A stretch of DNA of 64,000 nt from Patulibacter americanus DSM 16676 (GCF_000420025.1 NZ_ATUD01000005.1:62001-126000), one strand, 5' to 3'. Shown: positions 8,895 to 18,024, counted from the first letter of the stretch. Notes: generated by a model from the sequence alone, not told the origin. Program-made: numbers and translations.

Positions 8895-8912
8895 TTCTCA
8901 CGGACCTCTCAG
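8895..8912 (+). promoter_or_regulatory. Candidate response-regulator site between six-cysteine gene and alaS
   Basis: TTCTCAC (8895-8901) and CTCTCAG (8906-8912) on the plus strand are 11 bp apart, the same pattern as at the two-component and lamin-tail promoters but in the opposite orientation relative to the six-cysteine gene. It is centred about 49 bp upstream of that gene's predicted transcription start. Confidence 0.5.
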
Positions 8913-8954
8913 GCCGGAACGGCCGGGTCGCGCGTCACCCGTCCGCGTTTTCGG

Positions 8955-8960
8955 GACAAT
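8955..8960 (+). promoter_or_regulatory. -10 box of alaS
   Basis: GACAAT, with 7 bases to the GTG at 8968. An identical box precedes dgt. Confidence 0.45.
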
Positions 8961-8967
8961 CGACACC

Positions 8968-11634
8968 GTGAGCACCACCCGTCCCGTCACGAGCGACGAG
9001 ATCCGCGAGACCTTCCTGCGGTTCTTCGAGGAGCAGGGCAGCCGCCGGCTGGCGTCCGCCTCCCTCGTGCCCGCGCAGCACGACCCGTCCGTGATGCTCA
9101 CGACGGCGGGCATGCACCCGCTCAAGCCGTACTTCCTCGGCGCCGACACGCCGCCGAGCAAGCGGCTCACCAGCTGCCAGAAGTGCTTCCGCACCCCCGA
9201 CATCGACAACGTCGGCGTGACCGCGCGCCACCTGACGTTCTTCGAGATGCTCGGCAACTTCTCCATCGGCGACTACTTCAAGCGCGAGGCGATCGCCTAC
9301 GCGTGGAAGCTCACGACGGAGGGCTTCGGGTTCGACCCGGAGAAGGTCTTCGTCACGGTCTTCGGCGGCGACGAGCAGCTCGGCCTGGGCGTCGACCAGG
9401 AGTCCATCGACTTCTGGCTCGAGGTCGGCGTGCCGCGCGAGCGCATCGTCGAGCTCGGCCGCGAGGACAACTTCTGGCAGGCCGGTCCGAACGGCCCCTG
9501 CGGCCCGTGCACCGAGCTCTACCTCGACCGCGGACCGGACTACGGCCCCGCCACGAAGCCGGGCGAGGACGAGTCCGACCGCTTCATGGAGTTCTGGAAC
9601 CTCGTGCTCATGCAGTACGACCAGACGACGCACGAGGACGGCACCTCGACGCTCGTCCCGCTGCCCGCCAACTCCATCGACACCGGCATGGGCCTGAACC
9701 GGATGGCGATGCTCCTGCAGGGCAAGGAGACGATCTTCGAGACGGACCAGTTCGCGCCACTGATCGCGTTGGCCGAGGAGCTCTCGGGCAAGACCTACGA
9801 GTCGGGCGACGAGGCCGCGGACCGCGCGATGCGCATCCTCGCCGACCACACCCGCGGGATGACGTTCCTGATCTCGGACGGCGTCGTGCCGTCGAACGAG
9901 GAGCGCGGCTACGTGCTGCGCCGCATCATGCGCCGCGCCGTCGTCCAGGGCCGCCGGATCGGGATCGAGGGCGAGTTCCTCGGGCGCTTCCTCGACGTCG
10001 TGGTCGACACGATGGGGGAGGCCTACCCCGAGATCCGTCAGCGCCGCGAGGAGATCCGCACCTGGGTGACGTCCGAGGAGCAGGGCTTCGGCCGCACGCT
10101 CGCGGCCGGCACGCAGCTGCTCGACACGCTGCTGCAGCAGGGCACCGTCTCCGGCGAGGACGCGTTCCGCCTGCACGACACGTTCGGGTTCCCGGTCGAG
10201 CTGACGACGGAGATCGCCGCGGAGCGCGGCGTGGAGTGGACGGGCCAGGACGAGTTCGACCGCCTGATGACGGAGCAGCGCGAGCGCTCGAAGGCCGGCT
10301 CGCGCCGCGGCGACCACGGTGGCGCGGCCGCCGGCTCCATCGCCCAGCTCGTGGCGGACCAGCCGACGGAGTTCACGGGCTACGCCCACCTCGAGGAGCA
10401 CACGACGGTCTCCGGCATCCTGGAACGCGACGGCAAGACGTACCTCAAGCTCGCCGAGTCGCCCTTCTACGCCGAGGGCGGCGGCCAGGTCTCGGACTCG
10501 GGCACGATCGTGCTCGAGGACGGCAGCGAGGCCGCGACCGTCGCGGGGGTCGTGCGCGCCGGCGACGACCAGGCGATCGTCGTGGAGCCGTCCGCGGGCG
10601 TCGGCGACGGCCGCATGAGCCAGGACGTCGCGTTCGAGCACGGCCAGCGCGTCGTCGCCCGCGTCGACCGGCGCGCCCGCCACGCCACGGAGTGCAACCA
10701 CACCGCGACGCATCTGCTGCACGCCGCGCTCCGTGAGCGCCTCGGCGACCACGTCCACCAGGCCGGCTCGTCCGTCCGCCCGGACAAGCTGCGCTTCGAC
10801 TTCAGCCACCCGAGCAAGCTCGACCCGGAGGACCTGCGCTGGGTCGAGGACCGCGTGAACGAGCAGATCCTGCTCAACCAGCGCGTGCGCGCCCTGACGA
10901 TGCCGATCGACGAGGCCAAGGCGCTCGGCGCGATGGCGCTCTTCGGCGAGAAGTACGGCGACGTGGTGCGGATGGTCGAGATCGGCGACGGCTCCTTCTC
11001 CCGCGAGCTCTGCGGCGGCACGCACGTGCGGTCGACGGCCGAGATCGGCGTCTTCAAGATCACCGGTGAGGGCTCGAGCTCGGCCAACGTGCGGCGCATC
11101 GAGGCCATCACCGGCCCCGTCGCGATCGACCTGCTGCGCGAGCGCGACGGGCTGCTCGACGAGATCGCCGTCGCCGCGAAGGTCCCGGCGGCCCAGGTCG
11201 TCGAGCGGATCGCGAAGCTCCGCGAGCAGGCCAAGGGCGGCGCCACCGCGCTCCCCGTCGTCGACGAGGGCGCGCTGGCCGCCGAGGCCGTCACGATCGC
11301 CGACGTCCCCGTCGTCGTGGCGCGCGTCGAGGGCGTCTCGTCCAAGGACCTGCCGGCCGTCGCCGACCGGGTCAAGGGCAAGCTCGGCGGCCCCGGCGTC
11401 GTCGTCCTGGCCGCCCCGGGCGACGACAAGGTCGCGATCGTCGTGGCCGTCGGCCCGGAGATCGTCGAGCGCGGCGTGAAGGCGGGCGACATCGTCAAGG
11501 CCGCGGCCGGCGTGGTCGGCGGGGGCGGCGGCGGCAAGCCGACGATGGCCCAGGCCGGCGGCAAGGACCCGTCGAAGACCGACGAGGCGCTGCGCGTCGC
11601 CCACGACGCGATCGCCGCGGCGCTCGGGAGCTGA
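8968..11634 (+). CDS. alaS: Alanyl-tRNA synthetase
   Basis: 888 residues, the usual length. It charges tRNA(Ala) with alanine and hydrolyses Ser- and Gly-tRNA(Ala). The class II catalytic core starts at DEIRETFLRFFEEQGSRR and runs to about residue 450, with LTTAGMHPLKPYFLG and the motif 2 region RTPDIDNVG. The editing domain carries the zinc ligands HTATH (near residue 580) and CGGTH (near 680). The C-Ala domain ends in a DHHA1-type glycine-rich segment GGGGGGKPTMAQAGGKD. The GTG start follows a GACAAT box by 7 bases. ruvX follows after 5 bases, the common actinobacterial order alaS-ruvX-mltG-aroE. Confidence 0.97.
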   Translation: MSTTRPVTSDEIRETFLRFFEEQGSRRLASASLVPAQHDPSVMLTTAGMHPLKPYFLGADTPPSKRLTSCQKCFRTPDIDNVGVTARHLTFFEMLGNFSIGDYFKREAIAYAWKLTTEGFGFDPEKVFVTVFGGDEQLGLGVDQESIDFWLEVGVPRERIVELGREDNFWQAGPNGPCGPCTELYLDRGPDYGPATKPGEDESDRFMEFWNLVLMQYDQTTHEDGTSTLVPLPANSIDTGMGLNRMAMLLQGKETIFETDQFAPLIALAEELSGKTYESGDEAADRAMRILADHTRGMTFLISDGVVPSNEERGYVLRRIMRRAVVQGRRIGIEGEFLGRFLDVVVDTMGEAYPEIRQRREEIRTWVTSEEQGFGRTLAAGTQLLDTLLQQGTVSGEDAFRLHDTFGFPVELTTEIAAERGVEWTGQDEFDRLMTEQRERSKAGSRRGDHGGAAAGSIAQLVADQPTEFTGYAHLEEHTTVSGILERDGKTYLKLAESPFYAEGGGQVSDSGTIVLEDGSEAATVAGVVRAGDDQAIVVEPSAGVGDGRMSQDVAFEHGQRVVARVDRRARHATECNHTATHLLHAALRERLGDHVHQAGSSVRPDKLRFDFSHPSKLDPEDLRWVEDRVNEQILLNQRVRALTMPIDEAKALGAMALFGEKYGDVVRMVEIGDGSFSRELCGGTHVRSTAEIGVFKITGEGSSSANVRRIEAITGPVAIDLLRERDGLLDEIAVAAKVPAAQVVERIAKLREQAKGGATALPVVDEGALAAEAVTIADVPVVVARVEGVSSKDLPAVADRVKGKLGGPGVVVLAAPGDDKVAIVVAVGPEIVERGVKAGDIVKAAAGVVGGGGGGKPTMAQAGGKDPSKTDEALRVAHDAIAAALGS

Positions 11635-11639
11635 GCGCC

Positions 11640-12032
11640 TTGCGGGTGCTGGCCCTGGACCACGGGTCCGCCCGCACCGGCGTGGCGCTCAGCGACCCGT
11701 CGGGGACGATCGCCACGCCGCTCCCGGCGATCCTGCGCGTCGGCGCCCGCAAGGGCCGGCGCGAGCTGCACCGGCTGATCGTCGAGCGCGAGGTGGAGCG
11801 GATCGTCGTCGGGCTGCCGGTCGGCCTGCAGGGACACGACACGGACCAGACCCGCGAGGCGCGCGCGTTCGCGGCGACCCTGCAGGAGGCGGTCGGCCCG
11901 GAGATCCCCGTCGAGCTCTACGACGAGCGCTTCACGACCCGGATGGCCCAGGCCGCGGGCGGCGAGGCCGACGAGGACTCCCGCGCCGCCGCGGTGCTGC
12001 TCGAGGAGTGGCTCCGGCTCGACCGCCCGTAG
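11640..12032 (+). CDS. ruvX: Putative Holliday junction resolvase / pre-rRNA nuclease YqgF
   Basis: 130 residues, RNase H-like fold. Family motifs are present: LALDHGSARTGVALSD (first catalytic Asp), RIVVGLPVGLQG, YDERFTT (Glu), and a C-terminal Asp in ADEDSRAAAVLLEEWL. The family is implicated in 16S rRNA 5'-end maturation and in recombination. It uses a TTG start 5 bases after the alaS stop, with no recognisable Shine-Dalgarno sequence, so translation is probably coupled to alaS. Confidence 0.9.
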   Translation: MRVLALDHGSARTGVALSDPSGTIATPLPAILRVGARKGRRELHRLIVEREVERIVVGLPVGLQGHDTDQTREARAFAATLQEAVGPEIPVELYDERFTTRMAQAAGGEADEDSRAAAVLLEEWLRLDRP

Positions 12033-12051
12033 CGGCCCCGCGGGGCGGGAC

Positions 12052-12057
12052 TAGAGT
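12052..12057 (+). promoter_or_regulatory. -10 box of racemase-family gene
   Basis: TAGAGT, with 7 bases to the ATG at 12065, suggesting a separate leaderless transcript inside the alaS-aroE cluster. Confidence 0.55.
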
Positions 12058-12064
12058 CCGGCCG

Positions 12065-12763
12065 ATGAAGACGATCGGCGTGCTCGGCGGGATGACCTGG
12101 GCATCCTCGCTCGCCTGGTACCGCACGGCGAACGAGTCGGTTCGGGAACGGCGGGGCGGGTTCCACTCCGCCCCGATCCTGCTCGACTCGCTGGACTTCG
12201 CCGAGATCGAGGCGCTCCAGGCGGCGGGTGACTGGGACGCGGCGGGCGAGCTGCTGGCCGCGCGCGCCGCGGCTCTGGAAGCCGCCGGCGCGGGCGTCAT
12301 CGTCCTGTGCACGAACACCATGCACGTCGTCGCGGACCGGATCGAGGAGGCCATCTCGGTGCCCTTCGTCCACATCGCCGACGTCGCGGCCGAGGCCGTC
12401 ACCGCCGCGGGCCTGACGACCGTCGGCCTGCTCGGAACGGCGTTCACCATGGAGCGACCGTTCTACCGGGACCGCCTCGCCCAGCACGGGTTGCGGACGC
12501 TCGTGCCGGACGAGGCCGACCGCGCCACGGTCCACGCCGTGATCTACGACGAGCTGGCGCAGGGCGTCCTCGACGACGGCTCGCGCCGGCGGTTCCGGGA
12601 GATCATGGAGCGGCTGGTCGAGCAGGGCGCGGAGGGCATCGTCCTCGGGTGCACCGAGATCGAGCTCCTGGTGACGGCCGAGGACTCGCCGGTGCCCGTG
12701 TTCCCGACGACCGCGCTCCACGTCGAGGCGGCGCTCGACGTGGCCGTCGGCCACGCCCCCTGA
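12065..12763 (+). CDS. Aspartate/glutamate racemase family protein
   Basis: 232 residues. The start MKTIGVLGGMTWASS matches the N-terminus of YgeA/aspartate racemases. The catalytic cysteine pair is visible in IVLCTNTMH (near residue 83) and IVLGCTEIE (near 195), which supports PLP-independent racemisation of a small acidic amino acid. The exact substrate is not decidable. In many actinobacteria ruvX and mltG are adjacent; here this gene sits between them with its own -10 box, so it looks like a local insertion. The ATG at 12065 is chosen over the open frame that begins inside ruvX. Confidence 0.88.
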   Translation: MKTIGVLGGMTWASSLAWYRTANESVRERRGGFHSAPILLDSLDFAEIEALQAAGDWDAAGELLAARAAALEAAGAGVIVLCTNTMHVVADRIEEAISVPFVHIADVAAEAVTAAGLTTVGLLGTAFTMERPFYRDRLAQHGLRTLVPDEADRATVHAVIYDELAQGVLDDGSRRRFREIMERLVEQGAEGIVLGCTEIELLVTAEDSPVPVFPTTALHVEAALDVAVGHAP

Positions 12764-12907
12764 GCCGACGGTGCGGTCCCGCCGGGCCCTCGTCGTCGCC
12801 GCAACGGTGGCGAGCGCGCGCGCCGGCGGCCGAGCCGCGCCGGCCCCTGGCCGCCGCGGCGGAAGCCCCGCGCGGGTCGGCGTCGCGCACGCGTCGGGCG
12901 GCTCGAC

Positions 12908-12913
12908 TAGCGT
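12908..12913 (+). promoter_or_regulatory. -10 box before the mltG leader ORF
   Basis: TAGCGT, with 8 bases to the ATG of a 9-codon ORF (12922-12951). The spacing fits a leaderless transcript that begins at that ATG. Confidence 0.5.
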
Positions 12914-12921
12914 TGGGTCCG

Positions 12922-12951
12922 ATGCCCTCGACGGACGAAGAGGCGCGGTGA
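12922..12951 (+). CDS. Nine-codon leader ORF overlapping the mltG start
   Basis: Encodes MPSTDEEAR. Its TGA overlaps the proposed GTG start of mltG (GTGA). A TAGCGT box at leaderless distance lies before its ATG, while mltG itself has no Shine-Dalgarno sequence. A ribosome loading on this ORF could hand over to mltG by stop/start coupling. Translation is inferred only; a sequence error joining the two frames is the alternative. Confidence 0.4.
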   Translation: MPSTDEEAR

Positions 12952-15023
12952 GCCCCCGGGGGCGCCGCGACAGCGGCTCGCGCTCGGAGGACGATCGCCA
13001 GCGCGCGCGCCTGGAGCGCGAGCAGCGCCGGGCTCGGCGCGAGGGTCGGCCGATCCCGCGCACGCTCGACGACCTGGATCCGACGGCGGGCCTGACCGGC
13101 GACCACGCCGCGCTCGAAGGGTCCTTCGGACTCCCCGGTGGACCCGTCGGCGACGACGCCCCGGCGGCGCCGGACGCCCCGGCGACGCCGGACGCCACTT
13201 CGGCGCCGCACGCCCCGGCCCCACAGGCCCCGGCCCCGGAAGCGCCCGCGCCCGGCGCGGCGCCGAACGCGCCGGTCCCGCGGCCCGAGCGGCCCCCCGC
13301 GGCCTTCCGGTCCGCTGCGGCGCCCGCCGAGCCCGCCGAGCCCGCCGAGCCCGCCGAGCCCGCGAGCCCGAGTGCTTCCCGTCCCGGGCCCGCGGAGCCC
13401 GCCCGCCCGAGCGCTCCCCGTCCCGAGCCGGTGGCGCCCGCGCCGGCCACGCCCGACGCCACCCAGCCGTGGTGGGCGACGGCGGCGCAGGACATGCCTC
13501 CGGGACCCGCGGCACCGCCGGCAGCCCCGCCGCGTGTCGCACCACCGGTCGCACCGCCGAGCCCCGAGCCGCCGGTCGATGCGTCGCGCCCCGAGCCGCC
13601 GGCGGCGCCGTCGCGTCCCGAACCGTCTCCGAGCCCGCCGCAGCCGACGGCGCCCGAGCCGGCACCGCGGGCCGGTCGCCCGTCGCCGCGGGAGACCCCG
13701 CCGCCGGCCGCGTCCGAGCCCGTCCCGCCACGCGGCGGGGGCGGCCCGCCTGAGCGCACGGTCGACGAGTGGTTCCCCGACGAGACCGGCGACCACACCG
13801 CCGACCGCACCGGGGGCTTCGCCGATGAGCACACCGGGGAGCACGCCGCGCTGGGCGGCGGCAGCGCCCCGCCGCCGCTCGTGCCGCTCAAGCCCGCGGG
13901 TCCCGTGCCGCGCGCCGGGGTCACGCCCGCCACGGTGCAGGCGCGCACCGCGCCGGCCCGCCGCGGCGTCTCCCGCATCGCGGCGGTGCTCGTGCTCGTG
14001 CCGATCGTGCTCGCGCTCGTCGGCGCCTACCTGCTCTTCCAGCCCGGCAAGGGCGGGGGCGACGGTACGGTGCAGGTCAAGATCCCCGAGGGCTCCTCCG
14101 TCGGCGACATCGGGACGCTGCTGCAGGAGAAGGGCGTCATCGCCAACCCGGTGGCGTTCACGATCCGGGCCCGGATCTCCGGGGCCGGCGCCAACCTCAA
14201 GGCCGGCACGCTCAAGCTCAAGAAGGACATGTCCTACGGCGCCGCCCTGACGGCGCTCCAGCAGGACCCGCTGCCGCCGTCGGTCGTCTCCGTGGGCCTG
14301 CCCGAGGGTCTGTCCCGCCGCGAGGCGTCGCCGGTCGTCAAGAAGGCCGGCCTGAAGGGGAGCTACCTCAGCGCGAGCGCCAAGAGCCCGGGCTTCGACC
14401 CGCAGGACTACGGCCAGCCGCGCTCGCGCAGCGGGCTCGAGGGCTTCCTGTTCCCCGCCACGTACGAGCTGCCGAAGGGCGGCGCGACGGCCAAGGCACT
14501 CGTCGCCAAGCAGGTCGACGCCTTCGCGGAGAACATCCGCCAGGTCGACTTCGACCGGGCCAAGCGCGCCAAGCTCAGCCGCTACGACGTGCTGATCATC
14601 GCCTCGATGATCGAGCGCGAGGTGCGCGTCCCGTCCGAGCGCAAGCTCGTCGCCGCCGTCATCTGGAACCGCCTGAAGGACGGCACGGCCCTGGGCATCG
14701 ACGCGACCACGCGCTACGCGGTGCGCAACTGGTCGCGGCCGCTCACGCAGAGCGAGATCGACCGCGACACGCCGTACGACACCCGGCGCAAGGTCGGCCT
14801 GCCGCCCACGCCGATCGGCTCGCCCGGCCTCGCCGCGATCAAGGCGGCCGCCGACCCGGCGAAGGTCTCGTACCGCTGGTACGTCGTCCGGCCGTGTGGT
14901 GGCGGGCGCCACAGCTTCGCCAGCACCTCGGCCAAGTTCGACCAGGACGTCGCCGCCTACGTCGCCGCCCAGCGGCGCGCGAAGGGCGACCCGTCGGACC
15001 CGGACGCCCCCGGCTGCAAGTGA
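12948..15023 (+). CDS. mltG: Endolytic murein transglycosylase MltG with long Pro-rich cytoplasmic region
   Basis: About 691 residues from the GTG at 12948; a GTG at 12771 in the same frame is possible but adds sequence without similarity. Residues 1-340 are hydrophilic, very rich in Pro, Ala and Glu, and probably disordered in the cytoplasm. One TM helix follows (IAAVLVLVPIVLALVGAYLL, about 345-365). The extracytoplasmic part has a LysM-like segment (VQVKIPEGSSVGDIGTLL) and the YceG catalytic domain with SMIEREVRVPSER, GIDATTRYA, LPPTPIGSPG and GGRHSFA. It cleaves nascent glycan strands and may set their length. aroE starts inside its stop codon (GTGA). Confidence 0.9.
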   Translation: MSPRGRRDSGSRSEDDRQRARLEREQRRARREGRPIPRTLDDLDPTAGLTGDHAALEGSFGLPGGPVGDDAPAAPDAPATPDATSAPHAPAPQAPAPEAPAPGAAPNAPVPRPERPPAAFRSAAAPAEPAEPAEPAEPASPSASRPGPAEPARPSAPRPEPVAPAPATPDATQPWWATAAQDMPPGPAAPPAAPPRVAPPVAPPSPEPPVDASRPEPPAAPSRPEPSPSPPQPTAPEPAPRAGRPSPRETPPPAASEPVPPRGGGGPPERTVDEWFPDETGDHTADRTGGFADEHTGEHAALGGGSAPPPLVPLKPAGPVPRAGVTPATVQARTAPARRGVSRIAAVLVLVPIVLALVGAYLLFQPGKGGGDGTVQVKIPEGSSVGDIGTLLQEKGVIANPVAFTIRARISGAGANLKAGTLKLKKDMSYGAALTALQQDPLPPSVVSVGLPEGLSRREASPVVKKAGLKGSYLSASAKSPGFDPQDYGQPRSRSGLEGFLFPATYELPKGGATAKALVAKQVDAFAENIRQVDFDRAKRAKLSRYDVLIIASMIEREVRVPSERKLVAAVIWNRLKDGTALGIDATTRYAVRNWSRPLTQSEIDRDTPYDTRRKVGLPPTPIGSPGLAAIKAAADPAKVSYRWYVVRPCGGGRHSFASTSAKFDQDVAAYVAAQRRAKGDPSDPDAPGCK

Positions 15024-15931
15024 CCCCGCCCGCCCATCCGCGGGCGGGGACGCCGCCGGACGGCGCGCCGTCCGCGCAGGGCGGCGTGCCGTCCGGGCCG
15101 TCGGCCGCGGCGCAGGACCCGGGCCGCCGCTGGCGGCTCGGGGTGTTCGGCTGGCCCGTCCGCCACAGCCGCTCCCCGGCGATGCACGGGGCCGCGCTGC
15201 GCGAGCTCGGCCTGACGGGCTGGACCTACGGCGCGCTGCCCGTGCCGCCAGAGCGCCTGCCCGAGGCGCTCGGCGCGCTGCCGGGCGCGGGCTTCGCCGG
15301 GGCCAACGTCACGATCCCGCACAAGCACGCCGCGCTCGCCGCGGCGCACGTCGCCACCCCGGCCGCGGCCGCGATCGGGGCGGCCAACACGCTCACGCTG
15401 CTCCCCGACGGCACGCTCGAGGCCGACAACACGGACGCCCCGGGGCTGCTCGACGCGATCGACGCGCCGCTGCGGGGCCGGACGGCGCTCGTCCTGGGCG
15501 CCGGCGGCAGCGCCCGCGCGTGCGTGTGGGCGCTGCGCGAGGCCGGCTGCGCCCGCGTGGCGGTGTGGAATCGCACCGCCGCCCGGGCCGACGAGCTCGC
15601 CGCCGACCTCGGGGTCGACGCCACCACGGGCGCCGCCGGGGCGGACGTGCTCGTGAACTGCACGGCGCTCGGCCTGCACGACGCGGACCCCGCCGCGACC
15701 TTCGACGCGCTGCCGCTGGACGCCCCGGACCTCGCCGCGTACGGCACGGTGGTCGACCTCGTCTACCGCTGCGGCGGCACGCCGCTGCTGCACGCCGCCG
15801 AGACGGCCGGTGCCCGCACCGTCGACGGGCTCGCGATCCTCGTCGCCCAGGGCGCGCGCAGCCTCGAGCGGTGGACGGGCCGTCCCGCACCGCGGCGCGT
15901 CATGGACGACGCCGTGCGCGCCGGCGGCTGA
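15020..15931 (+). CDS. aroE: Shikimate dehydrogenase
   Basis: 303 residues from the GTG that overlaps the mltG stop. It reduces 3-dehydroshikimate to shikimate with NADPH. The substrate-binding motif is [13 protein letters not shown], the catalytic Lys lies in [10 protein letters not shown], the Asp lies in ADNTDAPG, and the Rossmann loop is LGAGGSARA. The C-terminus [11 protein letters not shown] is typical. The first approximately 38 residues (Pro/Gly-rich) precede the family core, so the enzyme has a short N-terminal extension. Other shikimate genes lie at 31235-34704. Confidence 0.93.
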   Translation: MTPPAHPRAGTPPDGAPSAQGGVPSGPSAAAQDPGRRWRLGVFGWPVRHSRSPAMHGAALRELGLTGWTYGALPVPPERLPEALGALPGAGFAGANVTIPHKHAALAAAHVATPAAAAIGAANTLTLLPDGTLEADNTDAPGLLDAIDAPLRGRTALVLGAGGSARACVWALREAGCARVAVWNRTAARADELAADLGVDATTGAAGADVLVNCTALGLHDADPAATFDALPLDAPDLAAYGTVVDLVYRCGGTPLLHAAETAGARTVDGLAILVAQGARSLERWTGRPAPRRVMDDAVRAGG

Positions 15932-16024
15932 CGGCACGGCACAACGGAGCCCCCGTACGCGGGGCCACGGACCCCGGTGCTACGGCTGTACACCTCTCGG
16001 ACGAGTGTCCACGCGCCAACAGGC

Positions 16025-16067
16025 ATCGGCCGATCGGCCGATAGCGAGGACACGCGGGGACGTCCCC
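16025..16067. promoter_or_regulatory. Two perfect palindromes in the chemoreceptor upstream region
   Basis: An 18-bp palindrome, ATCGGCCGATCGGCCGAT, covers 16025-16042, and a 12-bp palindrome, GGGGACGTCCCC, covers 16056-16067. The first also creates GCCGATAG (16037-16044), one mismatch from the sigma-28/WhiG -10 consensus GCCGATAA. The -35 is poor (CAAC at 16017-16020 with a 16-base spacer). Operator or flagellar-type promoter roles are inferred. Confidence 0.4.
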
Positions 16068-16106
16068 ACCCGGCGGACCGAACGATCCACCACCGGAGGC
16101 ATCCAC

Positions 16107-17963
16107 ATGCTGTCCTTCTTCAAGAACCTGCGCGTCGCGCAACGGTTGGCGCTTGCCTTCGGCGCGCTCATCGTCGCCATCGCGGCCGTCGCCGCCATCG
16201 GCATCACGAGCCTCAACACCGTCAAGGGCGACACCGAGGACATCGGGGAGCACAACCTTCCGGCGCTCCAGGCCGCGGTGAACTACAACGCCGCCACGCA
16301 GGCCGTCATCCGCCTCGTCGCCGACCACCTCTACGTGCAGGACGGGGACGCGAAGGCCGAGGCCGAGACGGCCGAGGTCATCGAGACCGTGGTCGGCCTG
16401 CGCAACGCCTCGAGCGCCACGCTCAAGCGCGAGCTCGCCGGCACGGACGCCGCCAAGCCGCTCGCCGACCTGCTGGCCCTCGAGCCCGACTTCGACCGCG
16501 CCCGCAACGAGGCCATCACGCGCTCCACGCGGGAGACGGCCGCCGGCGTCGAGGACCGCTCCGGCTCGCGCGACATCTACACGGAGACGATCTCCCCGTC
16601 CGGTGCCGCGATCAACGAGGCCGTGACGAAGGTCACCGGCCTGGTCAGCGCCACCGCGGAGCGCAACGTCGACAACGCTGCCGGCTCCGCCTCGTCGGCC
16701 GTCCGCACGATGCTCATCGTCGCCGTCATCGCCGCCATCGTCGCGATCGGCCTGGCCGTGCTCACCATCCGCAGCATCACGAAGCCGGTGGCCGGGATGG
16801 TCCAGCGCCTGCGCTCGCTGAACGACCACTGCCTGCGCCTCCTGAACGACGGCATGGCCGCGATCGCCGGCGGCGACCTCACGAAGGAGGCGACGGTCGC
16901 GACCACGAAGATCGAGGTCGAGTCCAAGGACGAGCTGGGCCAGCTGTCGGAGACCTTCAACGACATGCTCGACAAGGCGCACGGCACGATCCACTCCTAC
17001 AACGAGATGCGCGGCCAGCTCTCCGACCTCGTGGGTGACCTCTCGATCTCCGCCGGCACGGTCAACACCGCCTCGCAGCAGCTGACCTCCACGTCCGAGG
17101 AGACCTCGCGCGCCGTCGCCGAGATCGCCTCGGCCATCGCGGACGTCGCCACGGGCGCCGAGTCGCAGGTCCAGCAGGTCGAGTCCGTCCGGGGCGCCAT
17201 GGAGGAGACCGTCGAGGCCCTCGGCACGCAGGGTCGCTCCGCCGAGGAGGCCGCCGGGGTCGCCGAGGGCGCGCGTCAGACCGCCGAGCGCGGCCTCGAG
17301 GCCGTCGCCTCCGCCGACGCCGCCATGCGCTCCGTGCAGAGCAACTCCCAGGAGACGGCCACGGCCATCTCCGGCCTGTCCGAGCGCTCGCAGCGCATCG
17401 GCGACTTCGTCGACACCATCACGGGCATCGCCGGGCAGACGAACCTCCTGGCGCTGAACGCGGCGATCGAGGCCGCCCGCGCCGGCGAGCAGGGGCGCGG
17501 CTTCGCGGTCGTCGCCGAACAGGTCCGCAAGCTGGCCGAGGAGTCCCAGGAGGCCGCCACCACGATCTCCGGCCTCGTCGACGAGATCCAGACGGAGATG
17601 ACCCGGACGATCTCGGTCGTCGAGGACGGCGTCCGTCGCACGCAGGACGGCACCGTCACGGTCGCCGAGGCCCGCACGGCCTTCGAGGCCATCGGCGCCG
17701 CGGTCGACGACATGAGCACGCGCATCGCGGCCGTCGCGGCCGCCGGCCAGGAGGTCGTCGCCAGCTCGGAGCGCGTCGCCAGCGACATGTCGCACGTGGC
17801 GTCCGTCGCGGAGACGTCGTCCGCCACCGCCGAGCAGGTCTCGGCCTCCACGGAGGAGACCTCGGCCTCGGCCCAGCAGATCAGCGCCTCGGCGCACGAG
17901 CTGGCCACGACGGCGCAGGTGCTCGACGGGCTCGTCGCCCGCTTCCGCACCACGGCCGCCTGA
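16107..17963 (+). CDS. Methyl-accepting chemotaxis protein
   Basis: 618 residues; the ATG at 16107 has a good ribosome site (GGAGG at 16095-16099). TM1 is at about 12-33, followed by an extracytoplasmic helical sensor (about 34-200, four-helix-bundle-like), TM2 ([19 protein letters not shown], about 203-222) and HAMP (about 225-300). The signalling domain has a hairpin tip containing [20 protein letters not shown] followed by [15 protein letters not shown]. Glu-rich methylation helices ([13 protein letters not shown]) flank it. No C-terminal NWETF-type pentapeptide is present. It is an orphan: no che or flagellar gene lies in the window. The ligand is unknown. Confidence 0.93.
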   Translation: MLSFFKNLRVAQRLALAFGALIVAIAAVAAIGITSLNTVKGDTEDIGEHNLPALQAAVNYNAATQAVIRLVADHLYVQDGDAKAEAETAEVIETVVGLRNASSATLKRELAGTDAAKPLADLLALEPDFDRARNEAITRSTRETAAGVEDRSGSRDIYTETISPSGAAINEAVTKVTGLVSATAERNVDNAAGSASSAVRTMLIVAVIAAIVAIGLAVLTIRSITKPVAGMVQRLRSLNDHCLRLLNDGMAAIAGGDLTKEATVATTKIEVESKDELGQLSETFNDMLDKAHGTIHSYNEMRGQLSDLVGDLSISAGTVNTASQQLTSTSEETSRAVAEIASAIADVATGAESQVQQVESVRGAMEETVEALGTQGRSAEEAAGVAEGARQTAERGLEAVASADAAMRSVQSNSQETATAISGLSERSQRIGDFVDTITGIAGQTNLLALNAAIEAARAGEQGRGFAVVAEQVRKLAEESQEAATTISGLVDEIQTEMTRTISVVEDGVRRTQDGTVTVAEARTAFEAIGAAVDDMSTRIAAVAAAGQEVVASSERVASDMSHVASVAETSSATAEQVSASTEETSASAQQISASAHELATTAQVLDGLVARFRTTAA

Positions 17964-18024
17964 TCGCCCGCCGGCCCGCCCGCCCTCGTGGCGCGCGGGT
18001 CGGTCGACGACCCTCGTTCGGTCC

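Noticed and set aside
8935..11604. Long open frames antisense to real genes, for example 889 codons opposite alaS, 911 codons at 31882-34617 and 838 codons at 58008-60524, both minus strand.
   Set aside because: In very GC-rich DNA stop codons are rare in the frame facing third-position GC. The translations are low-complexity (Arg/Val/Ala/Asp-rich) with no motifs, and every stretch is explained by a recognised gene on the other strand.
12771..12947. Upstream extension of MltG to the GTG at 12771.
   Set aside because: The extra residues have no similarity, and a -10 box and micro-ORF lie inside this stretch, so the start is placed at 12948.
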